Source of the DNA: Acanthopleura granulata
Taxonomy: Eukaryota > Mollusca > Polyplacophora > Chitonida > Chitonidae
DNA: 64,000 nt
NCBI GenBank assembly: GCA_016165875.1
Contig: JABBOT010000002.1
Coordinates: 32,105,642 to 32,169,641, forward strand
Direction of reading: 5' to 3'
Shown: piece by piece, positions 37,801 through 48,945 of the stretch
How the letters are laid out: the number at the start of each line of letters is the position of its first letter
Position numbering within the stretch: position 1 is the stretch's first letter
The notes under the pieces: generated by a model
What the model saw: the letters and a program-made list of their open reading frames with translations, nothing else
Told to the model about the DNA's origin: nothing
The model's database searches: none
Translations under genes and position numbers: made by a program

Positions 37801-40800
37801 GCCTTTTTGCATACGAAAGAGAGCAACTTTCAGTGAGATTTATACACATTATGCTGTGATTTTGGAGGCAAAATTTGGTTTCAGGGCCTCACAGAAAGTA
37901 TAATTTTATCAACCTAGACAGAATAATGCCATCAGAATTGGCTTGAACAAATTTCTTTCATACATGCAATATCCAACTTGTAAAATGGCTGAAGAATGAC
38001 TGAACTTTAATTATTACAATAATTGGGGGAATATAAGGTTTAAAGCCAGGAAATTAGATGTCACAAATTGTCCAGATTTTCTGTCATCTGCCATATACAT
38101 ATTTTAGACCACATTTCATCCATTTGTGCCAAAATTCTGACTGTTTGTGTGCTGTTTTGACCTTTGACACAGCAATTAAACTGATGGCTCAAACTGTAAG
38201 GTTAATTTTTCAATCTATTGTAGGAGTTGTCTGCCTTTGCACATATTTCTCATCTTGTGCAGAGCATATCTTGGAATATAATAGGCATAGGATTCTCAAA
38301 CTCATGTAAAGTGTGAAATTGTGCACTGCCAGGTTATTTTTTCACATTTTGACCTATTTTAGAAGTCTGACCTTGCATATATTGCTCAGATTTTTGCGCC
38401 TACCCAGTTCCCCCACTGACCTAGTGTTCACTAACACGAACGGAGTGATACAGATTGTAACCTCCTCCTGCTATTTTTCTTGCTACACATTTGTCTGTTA
38501 TTGAATCTATACCTCTGTGTAGTATGTCTTTTTGCTTTGTTTTCTTTCATTTGCATCTTATGCAGGTTGTACGTTTGACTTGAGTGGACTCAGTCTCTTG
38601 AAAGTATATTAATACTGTGCAATGGCTCATTCTGCTCTATTTCTGTTTTTCTAGAGCGGAGGGGGGACATACATTTTTGCAATCTCGAATGGCTTTCTTG
38701 TTTAGGTTAAATTTTATAAAAGACTTATGATCATAGGTCACTAGAACGGTTTATCCCAAGTTTACCCAACTTATCTGACACTTACACATTGATATGAGGA
38801 AGAAACCTAATGATTTTTAGCTACCTAGACCTTTTCCTTCAAGGTCTTTGGGGTTATTTAAGTTAAATTTTATAAAAAGCTTGCCAACCCTTTATGTTTT
38901 AACAGTTTTTCCGAAATTTGTCGGACATATACCATACCTACACTCCAGCATGATGAGGAAACCTATTTTTTTTGCCGACCTTGACATATATAACAGTCAT
39001 TTTCATTAAATTTTTTGATCAGCTTATATTATACATAATATCTCTTGGAATTTGTTTAGTGCATTTCACAGAATTTTTGTTCTGTTGTTAACTTTTCTAC
39101 AGATATTATTATTTGACAGCTCAAAAGGGTGAAGGTGTAATTTAGAATATTTTCAGAAAACTTGTATTTATGGGAGTATTCCTTCATAAGGAAGTTCTTT
39201 GCCAAAGCCACTTTTCTTTGCAAAATTGTTAGGGAGACCTAAATGAATGCCACTTTACTGTCATAGGATGCTGTTCAGTGAAATATGAAATATTGAAGAC
39301 TTTTCTACTTTTTGTTCTTCCAGAAACTCTGGGAAATACTTTACTGACTGGGCTAAACAAGCTGGTGGAAAATGTAACACACTCGGGTAGTCCAGGACTG
39401 ACCATGTCTCCTGTGAAAACCTCCTCTGGTGATTATACACCTGTGCAGATACAGCCTGATGTGGAGGCTGAGAGATTACAGGCTGCCTCACCCCCAGTCA
39501 ATACCAGGCCAGGTAATACAAATATATCCCCACCACATATGAGATATTACCTCTTGATATTACATAGGAAAGAATAGATTTGTGGAGGGAGTCCCTATTA
39601 AATTTCTGTTTTGAAGCCAGGTCGTATTGATCGAAATTGGTGGGCTGTGTATTTGTGTATTCTCTAAGGATTCTCATTTGAGAGGTTGCCCCATTGATTG
39701 GGATGGTTGAAGTTCTTACTCACTGTGACTGTCAAGTACTTGACCAAAGAGGTTGCATGTTCATATCCAGCTCTTGTGATTTTAATTTCAGCAACAAAGC
39801 GGGAGGTTTTTCCACACATAGATGTCACCTCTGCCATATAAGTTCTTGAGAACAACATGAAGCACCAACCAAATAAATAAAATATGAAAATAAATATATA
39901 TTTGGGAATAATGATATGTTTTAATGGTTATTCAAGATGAAATTTTGTATGAGCTGACAGTATTTTATTGAGAAGAAAGTACGTGTTTAATAGGTTTTTA
40001 GTAATAAAAAGGGATATATTGTAAGAAACAATATCTTCTGATGTAGATGATATGACAGAAAGGAAAACTTTAAATTTTTTGGAACAATTTATTTACAAGG
40101 CATTCAGTTTTAAGTAAATTTATCATCACTTACAGTTGCATGTATCCTTGAACTTTATAAAGTATTATTTGACACCTTTTTGAAGCCTAGTAGTGACTTG
40201 TGGCTTTGTACTGTTCCAGCTCCAAAGAAACACATCCCTGGTCATGCTGGTGGCGGGTGGGAGGATGACCTTGACACAGAGGTCAAGCTGTCATCAGACA
40301 GCAGAAGTGATGGTAGTCAGGGTCAGTCAGACAGGTGAGTCAGGAGAGGGTTTAGTCACAGCTGGACGACTTGAGGTTTGGTTAAGCTATCATCAGACAA
40401 CAGAAGTGATGGTAGTCAGGGTCAGTCGGGCGGGTGAGTCAGGGTATGGTTTACTCACAGCTAACTGTCTGGGGTTTTGACACAGAGGTCAAGCTGTCAT
40501 CAGACAGCAGAAGTGATGGTAGTCAGGGTCAGTCAGACAGGTGAGTCAGGAGAGGGTTTACTCACGGCTGATTGTGTGGAGGTTTGACACAGAGGTCAAG
40601 CTGTCATCAGACAGCAGAAGTGATGGTTGGGAAGGTCAGTCAGATATGCTGTTCAACCACAGCTCAGAGAGATTTAACTTTTTTGACTGAATGAATTACT
40701 ATGGCTTAATACCACATCAACACTATTGAAGCCATATCTTATCGATTTTTGACTGAAATGTGTAGCTCTCTATTGTATCAGCAAATTAACATAATGGCAC

Positions 40801-43800
40801 AACTGTATGATATTTGATTATTCTGAAAGGGCATTCCACTTTAATATTTGCTCTGTGCAAATGTACTTTTTCTAATACATGTATATGGTCATTGTGAGTT
40901 CAAGGCCAGTTCATGCTGGCTTCCTCTCCAGCTGCACATGGGAGGGTCTACCAGCAACCTGCATATGGCTTTGGGTTTCCCCAGGCTCTGCCCAGTTTCC
41001 TCCCACCATAATGCTGGCCGCCATCGTGTAAGTCAAATATTCTTGAGTACGGCGTAAAACACCAATCAAATAAATAAATAAATAAGTAATATATGTATAT
41101 GCTGTTATTGAGAGAATTACTGGAAATTCCATTAACACATACATGTATGAGTTTTTGTACCAGTGGCCATATGTGTTTTATTTTTGTCAGTTATCTTTGA
41201 AATGTTGAACTGACAATATTTCTGATCCTTTTTTCCTATGTTTTGTTCCATCAGATATGAATCTGCCTCCTCCACAGATGACTGGAGTAATGAAGAGAGC
41301 TTGGTGATGGAGATGACTGATAAACCTGAACGTTTTCTCCTGACCCGAGCAGACATCTACCACTTCCTGAAAAAGTAAGGTTCTGGTATGAGTCTTGATC
41401 TATCAGTACTGTGCAGTACTTTAAAGACCTTTCAGAGAATGATTATAGAAGTTGATGGGACATCTATCCAGTATGAGGTAACTCTTGCATTATAATGAAC
41501 TCTTGGTTCATTATTGTTTCTCATTGGAGTGGTGTATGGTGGCTTGATGGAATGTCTCTCCCAGACATCATACTCAAAACAATAATATCATTAACAACCT
41601 TGGTGTGAATAATTAGATTGAGCCGACATTTCCTAGATTTGGGAGATAAGTTCATATAGCCTGTTAGCTGATCCATTTTTAATCTGTTTAGAAATTAAAT
41701 ATTATTTAAACCAGATAATGCTAAAAATGCGCTGTTTAGTCATGTTTCTTATCCGACGAACTCTACTGACGGAGTGTATAAAGCACTGCTGTTACATGTA
41801 CAAAGTATGACCACTAGCAGTTGTGGTAAAAACACCTTTTGAAGCCTGTTGTCACTCGAAGCAAGCTGACAGAGCATTTGGAGAAGTGCAGGGATTTGAC
41901 CAGCACCTGTCACCATGTCAAAAGTCGCATGTGAAGGTTTCATAAAGTGTCAGTTTTGTGCTGGGTGTTTCTGTTGTCTCAGTTAGGTTATTGGGGTATA
42001 ACATTGTAACAGGGATGGTATTAACTTGAAGCTCCCTGCTGTGGTGCTGACTTCAGGTGTCCCAGTGTGAACTGTGAGAAGACAGTGGAGATCCTCAACA
42101 GGTGTCTGCTGGGAACACAGGACCACATTGTCATAGTGAGTCACATATAAAATAAACGACTGAATTTAACAGTAGTTCATATATATTTAATTGTCTTCAG
42201 TGCTGCAGAGTTAAACTCAGGAAATCTTGCCTCCACCGTCGGACAATCAGTGGAGGTTCTGTTTGCCTGAACTGAACAATTTTGGCAAGAATATCTTGAA
42301 GTTTTTTTTTCTTTATGCTTAAAGAAATGCATTAAGCAGTTACATGTCCTTGTACATGTATGCCTCCCCCCTCCCCCCATAACTATGTTTAAAACAAACA
42401 GGTCTTTATCTTTGTGTGTGATTTTGTGAGGCACTGTACCATTATTAATGAACTAAAAAGAAGGTATCACCTTCATCAGGGTGAGTGTGATGAAAAGAAT
42501 AAAAATTCAGCTGTTGAGATATCATTTGAATCCTGCTGTACATTTGATGAGTTTCATTTTTGCCTCCACAATAAAGCACTGTGTACCAGTGACCTTCATG
42601 CTTTTGTGACAGAAATGTCTGCAGCTGATAGAGGGCCTGCTGAGATGTGACCTGGTCAACCTGGAGTTTATAGCTGCCAACTGTCGCTCCAACCTTGTCT
42701 CTGTCTATCACAAGGACAACACACAGGCCAGGGCAAAGGCTAAAAAGGTTTGGATCAGTGTACACTTACCTTGGTATTGGGAGTGAATTTTGTGGGACTG
42801 CAATCTTTTATGGACCATATATAAACTGACAAGTTCTCAATGGTAGCATCACGCTATTCTACACAGACTTGTGTAAAATGATCCAGTTGTAAGTGACATG
42901 AGGAAATTTTCATGTGCCGTGACATGTGGCTGATACATACATGTGCTATATTTAGTAATATGAAGTATACTGGCCAATCTAACTAAAGGCATCTGCCTCA
43001 AGTCCATCAGACTTTATCCTCTCTATGCTTCGACTATACAGATTCTAGCCCGTTCTGATTCAGCTGTTGTCTGGAGTCACAAGGTGGGTGTGTTACCTGC
43101 CAGTGTTTGGTGGTGAATGCATTAAACACTAGTGAAATCAATAAATACAAACATGTGAGTAAATATAACCAAGCACTTTACCATCTTTACACTGCTATGT
43201 ATTGAGTATGCGGTGTAATTATACAGTTACACATAAGCGAGGGTTTGCAACTGTGTTTGCAATAAATTTCAGACTTGACCAAGAAAAATTTTTTATGTTT
43301 CCAACCAAGATTTATTAGATATACCCTTGAGACCTGCCATCTTTGCAAAATATGTATAATATATAAGTCATACACTGTAACACTCAGCACATATGTATCT
43401 CTGGCTATAAAGTGTTCTTGTCATTAGTTTTGTTGTGTTAATTTCAGATAATACGGATATTGGAGAGACTGACATCCCAAAGTAACATTTTACCAATCCC
43501 CTGTACGAAGCCAAGCTCTGGTACATCAGGATCCACAGAAAACAGAGTGGATGTAACAGACACCTCTCAGCCAGACGCTTTGCTGAATCTATCAGAGAGG
43601 CAAGGAACCAGCATTACTAAGAGTGTAGATAGAGTCACATGTGAAGAGGATACTTTAGAAGTTACAGAAAATAGTCAGCAATCAAGCCCACAGGTCTCTG
43701 CTTACATTCCGGCATTTTTTGGCTCTCCAACTGAGGATGGTGACAGTCTGAATACAGGTCAGCCAAGGGACAATACTCCTGATGGAATTCCAGATGGCAT

Positions 43801-43852
43801 AGGCAGTGATCATGGTGATGTCCCTGTTCATGATGGAGCAGGCTCAGTATGA
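31851..43852 (+). CDS. TEPSIN: tepsin, AP-4 complex accessory protein (13 exons, 518 residues)
   Basis: Exons: 31851-31877, 32159-32207, 33569-33693, 34600-34693, 35566-35633, 36173-36254, 37244-37312, 39324-39512, 40220-40334, 41255-41374, 42057-42135, 42613-42747, 43448-43852. Every junction phase agrees; total 1557 nt, close to the ~525 residues of human tepsin. Tepsin binds the AP-4 adaptor on trans-Golgi vesicles. The ENTH-like domain covers about residues 1-122, with MKATADDE, EISEITFESD, KVKVLKLMKY and GPPDPLHGN matching family hallmarks. The linker has MEGFGNS (compare LQGFGYS in human) and PGHAGGGW. A second VHS/ENTH-like helical domain covers about 295-400 (LLTRADIYHFLKK onward). 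The C-tail is Ser/Thr/Asp rich and shows no exact copy of the vertebrate AP-4-binding motifs. Exons 1 and 2 are the least certain: exon 1 codes only MERVSFINK and exon 2 has a weak donor (gttatt). Exon 9's 3' end is tandemly repeated in intron 9. Confidence 0.9.
32208..33568 (+). other. tepsin intron 2, with a tepsin-like read-through at its start
   Basis: If exon 2 is read on past its donor, the frame continues GYLYPEISSILSNFD before a stop at about 32280. This resembles the GYLFEEIAKIS stretch of human tepsin, which exon 3 also encodes (NVFFDEISEIT). The rest of the intron shows no recognised repeat. Confidence 0.4.
33772..33900 (-). repeat. molluscan SINE 3' fragment in tepsin intron 3
   Basis: Minus-strand copy: (attt)n, gattagtgttttatgctgtactcaag (in part), atttcacttac, acgacggccagcatt, tgtgggaggaaacc, then a diverged ccatctgcagaggctggc. 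The head is absent. Confidence 0.85.
34915..35110 (-). repeat. possible tRNA-related SINE (box-B type head)
   Basis: Read on the minus strand it holds gaggtcaccagatcaaatcc, a B-box-like string also seen at 39715 and 41745 in related form. The A box and tail are unclear, so this is tentative. Confidence 0.35.
35220..35464 (+). repeat. molluscan tRNA-derived SINE, nearly full length, tepsin intron 4
   Basis: Starts with the tRNA-like head ggcctctgtggctcggttgg (A box) and gttgtgaattccagc (decayed B box), continues with ttctccggccgtacatgg, ctgcctgatttccttcc, a shortened ccagctgccgtaaaacgtg block and the (aaat)n tail. The gaaatattcttgagtacgg block is deleted. It lies about 100 bp upstream of exon 5. 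Confidence 0.9.
37545..37625 (+). repeat. possible SINE tail in tepsin intron 7
   Basis: Ends gtggtgttaaacattagtc followed by aaataagtaaatagataaat, the tail style of a second molluscan SINE class. No head recognised. Confidence 0.35.
37626..39323 (+). other. tepsin intron 7, nothing further recognised
   Basis: Long T-rich intron. Open frames at 38058-38504 and 37589-37849 (minus) lack splice partners. The string aaattttataaaa(ga/gc)ctt occurs twice near 38708 and 38864, suggesting a local diverged duplication. Confidence 0.4.
39715..39895 (+). repeat. possible tRNA-related SINE in tepsin intron 8
   Basis: Holds caaagaggttgcatgttc and atatccagctc (B-box like), then ctgccatataagttcttgag and a caccaaccaaataaataaa tail. 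The combination of a B box and an A-rich tail about 130 bp apart fits a short SINE. Confidence 0.5.
40271..40670 (+). repeat. tandem copies of the exon 9/intron 9 junction of tepsin, ~100-107 bp unit
   Basis: Four copies, with the cagaagtgatgg landmark at about 40302, 40401, 40508 and 40615. Copy 1 is the true exon 9 end with donor cag/gtgagt. Copy 3 (40477-40560) appears identical to copy 1 (40271-40354) over 84 bp, including the donor. Copy 2 has a changed exon end (gtcgggcgg/gtgagt) but keeps gtgagt. Copy 4 has lost the donor. The reading frame hits tga inside the donor, so longer exons using later donors would be truncated. Confidence 0.9.
40890..41086 (+). repeat. molluscan SINE, 5'-truncated, tepsin intron 9
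   Basis: Begins in the B-box region (gtcattgtgagttcaaggcc), then catgctggcttcctctcc, ctgcccagtttcctcccacc, taatgctggccgccatcg, ttcttgagtacggcg and caccaatcaaataaataaat. Well preserved, hence fairly recent. Confidence 0.9.
41745..41945 (-). repeat. possible tRNA-related SINE in tepsin intron 10
   Basis: On the minus strand it reads gacatggtgacaggtgctgg, gtcaaatccctgc (B-box like) and, about 100 bp on, gcagtgctttatacactcc. Similar in plan to the elements at 34915 and 39715. The family is not named. Confidence 0.4.
43077..43160 (+). repeat. possible SINE tail in tepsin intron 12
   Basis: Reads gtgttacctgccagtg, ttggtggtgaatgcattaaa, cactagtgaaatcaataaat. The ending resembles the gcattaaacaccaatcaata type SINE tail. 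No head recognised. Confidence 0.35.
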
Positions 43853-44099
43853 TATAAAATGTTATTGGGAAGTTATTGCTTTAGGGAAATTGTTTGTGAC
43901 TCTAGTCTTTGTATACAGAGTACCTAGTTACCAGGATCCTGTGTTTTTTTAGGATCAGCATTCCATGGAGAACTTTTAGAGGACATTTATCTGCATGAAT
44001 TAACATTGACGTATATGTATTGTCATTGTTACCGTCTGGTTGATCATGAACATTTGTCTGTCTGAGTAGCCAAATCAAAGTTGATAACTGAATAATAAT

Positions 44100-44950
44100 A
44101 ATGTGCTAACGGACAACAGTCCTGTAGTTACAGGAACAATTAAGGATAACAATCTTGATGCCTGGACTGATTGAAAATTGGTGTGTTTTGTATTCCTCAT
44201 AATGAGAAGCTACTGGCCAGCAAAAGGTTCGAAATTGACCCAATGAACAGTGTTTCATCCTGTAACATTGGATTGGTTGTGATGAGATCTGCTGCTGAAC
44301 AATCAGAGGTGCATAAAAAGTGTGACCACGTCTCACACAAAAGGACAACAGAACACATCTGGCTTTTGCAACTAACCATTAGTTGTCAGGAAACTCATGT
44401 TATAGGTTGTAAATCAGTCTTGTTAGTGACAGTATCGGAGTGGGTTCTTCAAGTCTCATACTAACTTAGCAATAATGGACACAGTATAATAATGATATGA
44501 ATATGAGGATGTACAATTGTAATATGTTTAGGAGACCAATTTTAAAGCAGTAGCAACACTGTGCCAAACTTCATTTATACTATAGTGACGTATTTTTTCA
44601 CAATTTGTCGTCATCTGTTCAATTTATATGCTCAATTTACACTTTCTTTCTAAGATGGGCCCCATGGGTACCCTGCATCTTTATGTCTTTGTGAAATTTT
44701 GTAGCTGTACTCATCCTGCATGTTAACAGGTATTGTCAAATTGGCATTTATTACATAACTCTGTGTAGCCAGCTCGGATTTATAGGATTAAATATGCATG
44801 CATATTGATGAATTCACAATCGATCTCTGAAACAAGTCGGAATAAGATCCCTACTCAATATCCATAAAGTTAATTTTATGATTCTTATTGAATCATGTTT
44901 TGGTGTTTATTGGAACAAATTGTCACCGATAGGCCTATATTGAGTATTAT
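44100..44950. repeat. segmental repeat block a, copy 1
   Basis: Matches 48000-48945: shared gatgcctggac, ataatgagaagctactgg, aggttcgaaatt, gtttcatcctgtaacatt, tctgctgctgaac, then ctcatcctgc and attgtcaaattggcatt. This copy lacks the SINE found in copy 2 and so shows the empty site. The plus frame 44171-44464 spans it but is not conserved as protein in copy 2. Confidence 0.8.
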
Positions 44951-45439
44951 GTTCATGGGCACCATTCTCTCATGAATGGCTTACATCTCACTTTCTTCAC
45001 CTGGAACAGTAACATTTTCATTGGTTGTGAACAAATGTATTTATTTTATAATTTACTCGCATTTCATGCAGTATTTAGTTGTTTGTTATACCCTGTCCAG
45101 TACGGCTGTAACAGTAACGAAAATATGCGTGTGTTGGCTCTTATTTTCACCAGCAAAGCCAGCAAATGACACGGTAGACAACAGGATTGCCGTTCCGCGA
45201 CACCCACTTATGCATCTACATATACTCTCTCTGACAGCACCATTGTGTCCCGCGTGTAATTCTCCTTGCCTGTACTTAGCCTCTGTCTCCACCTTATACA
45301 GGTCATGACAGTGCGTTGTATGAGTAAAGGGAATAATCGACTTTTGGTCAAGAAGTTATGATAGTTCCTTGTGTGAACAAAGGCGAAGGAATGCTGGCAA
45401 TTTCAAGTCATTTTTTCTTTGGACAGGATCACAAATAAG

Positions 45440-46360
45440 TTGTTCTGTCATATTGCATGATGTAACCGATATTTTGTTGAACTGAGATTGTACTTTCTTC
45501 GTCAGACGTAGGCCTACAGAAGCTTTTGCCTCGGGTCACTGATCAGTTGTCTCCAACTAAGCAGTTCAGAGTTGAGAACGGAATTTTCATTGCACAATGC
45601 TCTGTCTAGTAAACAATTCGGAAAAAAAATAGTCAAAATATTGTCAGGGCAAGGGAAATAATTCCGTGATTTTTCAAGTACTTCGTTGCCTTGAAGGTGA
45701 AGTATGCGATACCGCTGACGGTGATTATTTGCTTTGCTCTGTAACCAAAATGGGCGTTAAAATACTGGGATCATCGCGCATGGTACGGGGACGATCCAGT
45801 ACGAAAATGTCCAAGTATATATGTCTTTAAATACTGATCGCTGACAAAGTGAGCTGACAAAATGGGCCATTCTCCCCCACTCTAGTATTGGAGCAACAAT
45901 TTTAGCACGTCGTCAGCATAGAATAATTGCTAATGGTGTATAACAACGAAAGACGATAGTGTAAGTGTTTTGCCGTTCATTATATGCAGCAACGTATTTT
46001 GGTGACAGAGGTAAATAAACCACGAAGAGCGTAAATACACGTAGGCATACATGTACTTCCTAACGGTGTTTTGCCACTGCGAAACATAATACGTTTATAA
46101 AGGAAGCTTTCAGCATTTTGTAGCCTTTATGGGCATAATTCCTCTTTCAACCTAATAGTTCCTGCGAAAGCAACTACGTGGTTAAATGGTTGTAATTCTG
46201 ACCATAGTCGTCTGATGCAAACTTGGACAACGCCATTAATGAGGCCAATGTGTGTTGTATGTTATTGTTATACTTTTACATATTATGAAAAAGGACTGAG
46301 GTAATTGTGCAGTGAATTTTGAAAATAGAGGATAATTCAGTTCAATCTTATGGGCAATAT
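45440..46360. repeat. segmental repeat block b, copy 1
   Basis: Matches 55100-55985: shared gcctcgggtcactgatcag, tgaaggtgaagtatgcgata-like, atactgggatcatcgc, ggtaaataaaccacgaagag, tttcagcattttgtagcc and attgtgcagtgaat. It ends in the target site of the SINE at 46361. Confidence 0.8.
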
Positions 46361-46615
46361 AAGGGGTCGCCGTGGCTCAGTCGGTTAGTGTGCTAACGCA
46401 GCGCAGTGGCCTAGAAGCCTCCTACCAGTCCAGCTCATGCTGGCTTCCTTTCCGGCCGTACGTGGGAAGGTCTGCCAGCAACCTGCGGATGGTCGTGGGT
46501 TTCCGCCGGGTTATGTCCGGTTTCCTTCCACCGTAACGCTGGCCACCGTCGTATAAGTGAAATATTCTTGAGTACGGCGTAAGACTTGAATCAAATAAGT
46601 AAATAGATAAATATA
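46361..46615 (+). repeat. molluscan tRNA-derived SINE with 8-bp target-site duplication
   Basis: Nearly full length: ccgtggctcagtcggttag head, cctttccggccgtacgtgg, ggatggtcgtgggtttcc, ccaccgtcgtataagtg, ttcttgagtacggcgtaag and an aataagtaaatagataaat tail. The B-box part is deleted. It is flanked by ggcaatat at 46353-46360 and 46616-46623. The duplicate block near 55975 has a single ggcaatagt and no SINE. Confidence 0.92.
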
Positions 46616-46925
46616 GGCAATATGTTCATAGATTTTATAGCCTTAAGTTCTAGATATGACGACAGAATGTTTTGCTATTCAGACCATGCCACAGGAGTGA
46701 AATTTAATTGACGTTAAAATGCGTGAAACGGCAAAATGTGCTAGGTTGACATTTTCTTTATTTTTTTTGCATCCACGCCGGACCAAATGCGATACTGTGT
46801 AGCCTTCATGTGTACGAAATCAACATAATCAGCAAACGCCGCCCAACGACGAACTGCGTTAGGACCACAAAATACCTTGCTTCACGGCGCTATCAGAGGT
46901 GCTAAAACGCTCAAATGACTAGAAC
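46616..46925. repeat. segmental repeat block c, copy 1
   Basis: Matches about 55985-56200: shared tcagaccatg.cacagg, aattaattgacg, ccaacgacgaa.tgcgt.agg, cacaaaatacctt and atcagag.tgct. It is non-coding. Confidence 0.7.
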
Positions 46926-46929
46926 TATA

Positions 46930-47700
46930 ACATACTTGTTTATTGAATCCCATGCGGTCAGTTTGCATAAACCATTTTGCCTAAAATCGTGATTGTTTAA
47001 ATTCTGTCTTTAATTGTGTTATGGCTCTCAGGTAGTAAAAGGAATTTCTTATCCAGTGTAATCCGTGACAGCTATAGCCCAGCATGCCTTTGGTTCTAAA
47101 GCCCCGGATAAAGCCCTCTCTGGCTGTGTGTCTTGTACCCAGCCGATGACGACAGCTTTTCACGACGTGTGTGTTGAATTGAGATAAAGAAAAACACAGG
47201 AAAAAGATTTGCTCCTACTTTCCGTATTACAGATACACACTAAACACAAAGACAATGAAGCTGCCATCGGACCGTCAAAGATCCAACTATTTCACCTACG
47301 CAGCCAGAAACACGGTTCTGTGTCAGAATAGTCGTGTTGGAATCGGCTAACAAGTGTCTCCAATAAATAAATAATAAACACATTATATTCACAAGCCTAT
47401 ATATCCCTGTACTACCGAAGTCCGCAACCATGATCTACTAGATTAAGCGACTCTTGGCTGCCAAAACTGGTTTGATTTTTCTCCCCCGGAGCGCAAAACA
47501 TTTGACCTCGATGGTTATTATAATTAGCATGTCTACTTGTGAGGCCGTGGATCTGATAATCTTTCTGAGAGCACCACTTCCTACTTCGTGATGTCAGGCT
47601 GATGCACCAAGAGACATCCTTAAGCGTCTTCTCTTTTATCTGTATTTCTTCATTTCTAACGACATTAACCAACTTGTAAAAGTGATCGGCCGCTTAACCA
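46930..47700. repeat. segmental repeat block d, copy 1 of 3
   Basis: Related to 50330-51290 and 56945-57700. Common strings include catgcggtcagtttgcataa, aaaatcgtgat, agtaaaaggaatt, gtccgtgacag, ccggataaagccctctctgg, gtgaggccgtggatctgata and agagacatcctta. Small open frames over 'DKALSG' differ in frame among copies, which argues against coding. Confidence 0.8.
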
Positions 47701-47739
47701 AACTGGTGCCATAGATTGTTTTGTGGCGTCCTCATTCTG

Positions 47740-47995
47740 GGTCAATCATACATGGCTGCTTGCGTGGGATTTCCATAGATCGCATCGTGTCCACGAAATG
47801 TTTTATTATTTCGGTATAGCTTTCCTGTCAGGATGATCAGTTTTATGTAACATTAATCTGCTTTGCCCGGTAGCAAAATGAATTTTGACAGACAGACTCT
47901 GTAAGCACGCGAGAAGATGCCGCCAGTATTTACACAGTGTATCCCCCCAGACAAACCTCCACTGACGGTATGCCAACGGTTTGACTGTTGGTAAT
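47740..47995. repeat. segmental repeat block e, copy 1
   Basis: Matches 57770-57985: shared tttcctgtc.ggatgatcag, ttaatctgcttt, ttttgacagacagactctgt and cgcgagaagatgccgccag. It is non-coding. Confidence 0.75.
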
Positions 47996-47999
47996 CCAT

Positions 48000-48945
48000 T
48001 ACAGGAACGATTATGGCTGACAATCTTGATGCCTGGACAGATTTAAAATTGGTGTTTTTTAGTATTCCGCATAATGAGAAGCTACTGGACAGCATAAGGT
48101 TCGAAATTAACCTGATGAACAATGTTTCATCTTGTAACATTAGATTGCTTGTGATAAGGTCTGCTGCTGAACGAGCAAAGCTGAATAAAAATTGAACAAC
48201 AGAGAGCATATCTTACTTTTGCGTCTAACCATTTGTTATCAGGAGAATCTAGTCTTGTTACCGACAGTGTCAGAATGGGTTCTTCATGTCGCATAATAAC
48301 TTATTAATATTAATTATACTGAATAATGAATTCAGTATAATAATGATATGGAGATAAGGATATAATTGTTTAAAGAGCAGGAGACTATTTAAAGGCAGTA
48401 ACAACACTAAGTCAGACATCATTTATACGATAGTGACGTATATTTTCACTGTTTGCTGTCATCAGTTCAAATTATTTAATTATTTGATTGGTGTTTTACG
48501 CCGTACTCAATAATATTTCACTTATACTACGGCGGCCAGCATTATTGTGGGAGGAACCCGGGCAGAGCCCAATGCAAACCCACTTCCCACTTACGGCCGG
48601 AGAGGAAGTCAGCATGAGCTGGACTTGAACTCACAGCGACGACATTGAAGGGAGGCTTCGGTCATTGCGCTGCGTTAGAGCGCTAACCGACTGAGCCACG
48701 GACGCCCCTGTTCAAATTACATACTCAGTTTACGGTTTCTTTCTGAAAAGGGCCCCATTTTGTACTCATCCTGCGTGTTAACAAGGATTGTCAAATTGGC
48801 ATTATCGCATATCTGCGTGTCCAACCTGGATTTAGAGGAATAAATATGTATTTAGGTGAATTCATAAACGGTCACTGCAGCAAGTCAGAACAAATTCCCA
48901 TCTACACATTATCCCATTCAGTTTAGTTTTATGAATCTTGTTTCT
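48000..48945. repeat. segmental repeat block a, copy 2 (interrupted by a SINE)
   Basis: Continuous match to 44100-44950 apart from the SINE at 48475-48709. Landmarks as in copy 1, with more point differences toward the right end. Confidence 0.8.
48475..48709 (-). repeat. molluscan tRNA-derived SINE with 10-bp target-site duplication, minus strand
   Basis: Full-length minus-strand copy from the (aaat)n tail side (tgattggtgttttacgccg) through atttcacttata, ggcggccagcatt, ttacggccggagaggaag, tgaactcacagcg (B box) to accgactgagccacgg (A box). It is flanked by gttcaaatta at 48465-48474 and 48710-48719. The block-a copy at 44.6 kb has one uninterrupted gttcaattta-like site. An internal piece (ccatccgcaggttgct region) is deleted. 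Confidence 0.93.

Noticed and set aside
40193..40480. 95-codon plus-strand frame over the exon 9 repeats
   Set aside because: It is in a different frame from tepsin exon 9 and stays open only because of the tandem copies.
44171..44464. 97-codon frame in block a as a gene
   Set aside because: The duplicate at 48.0-48.3 kb keeps only part of it and ends early; there are no splice sites.
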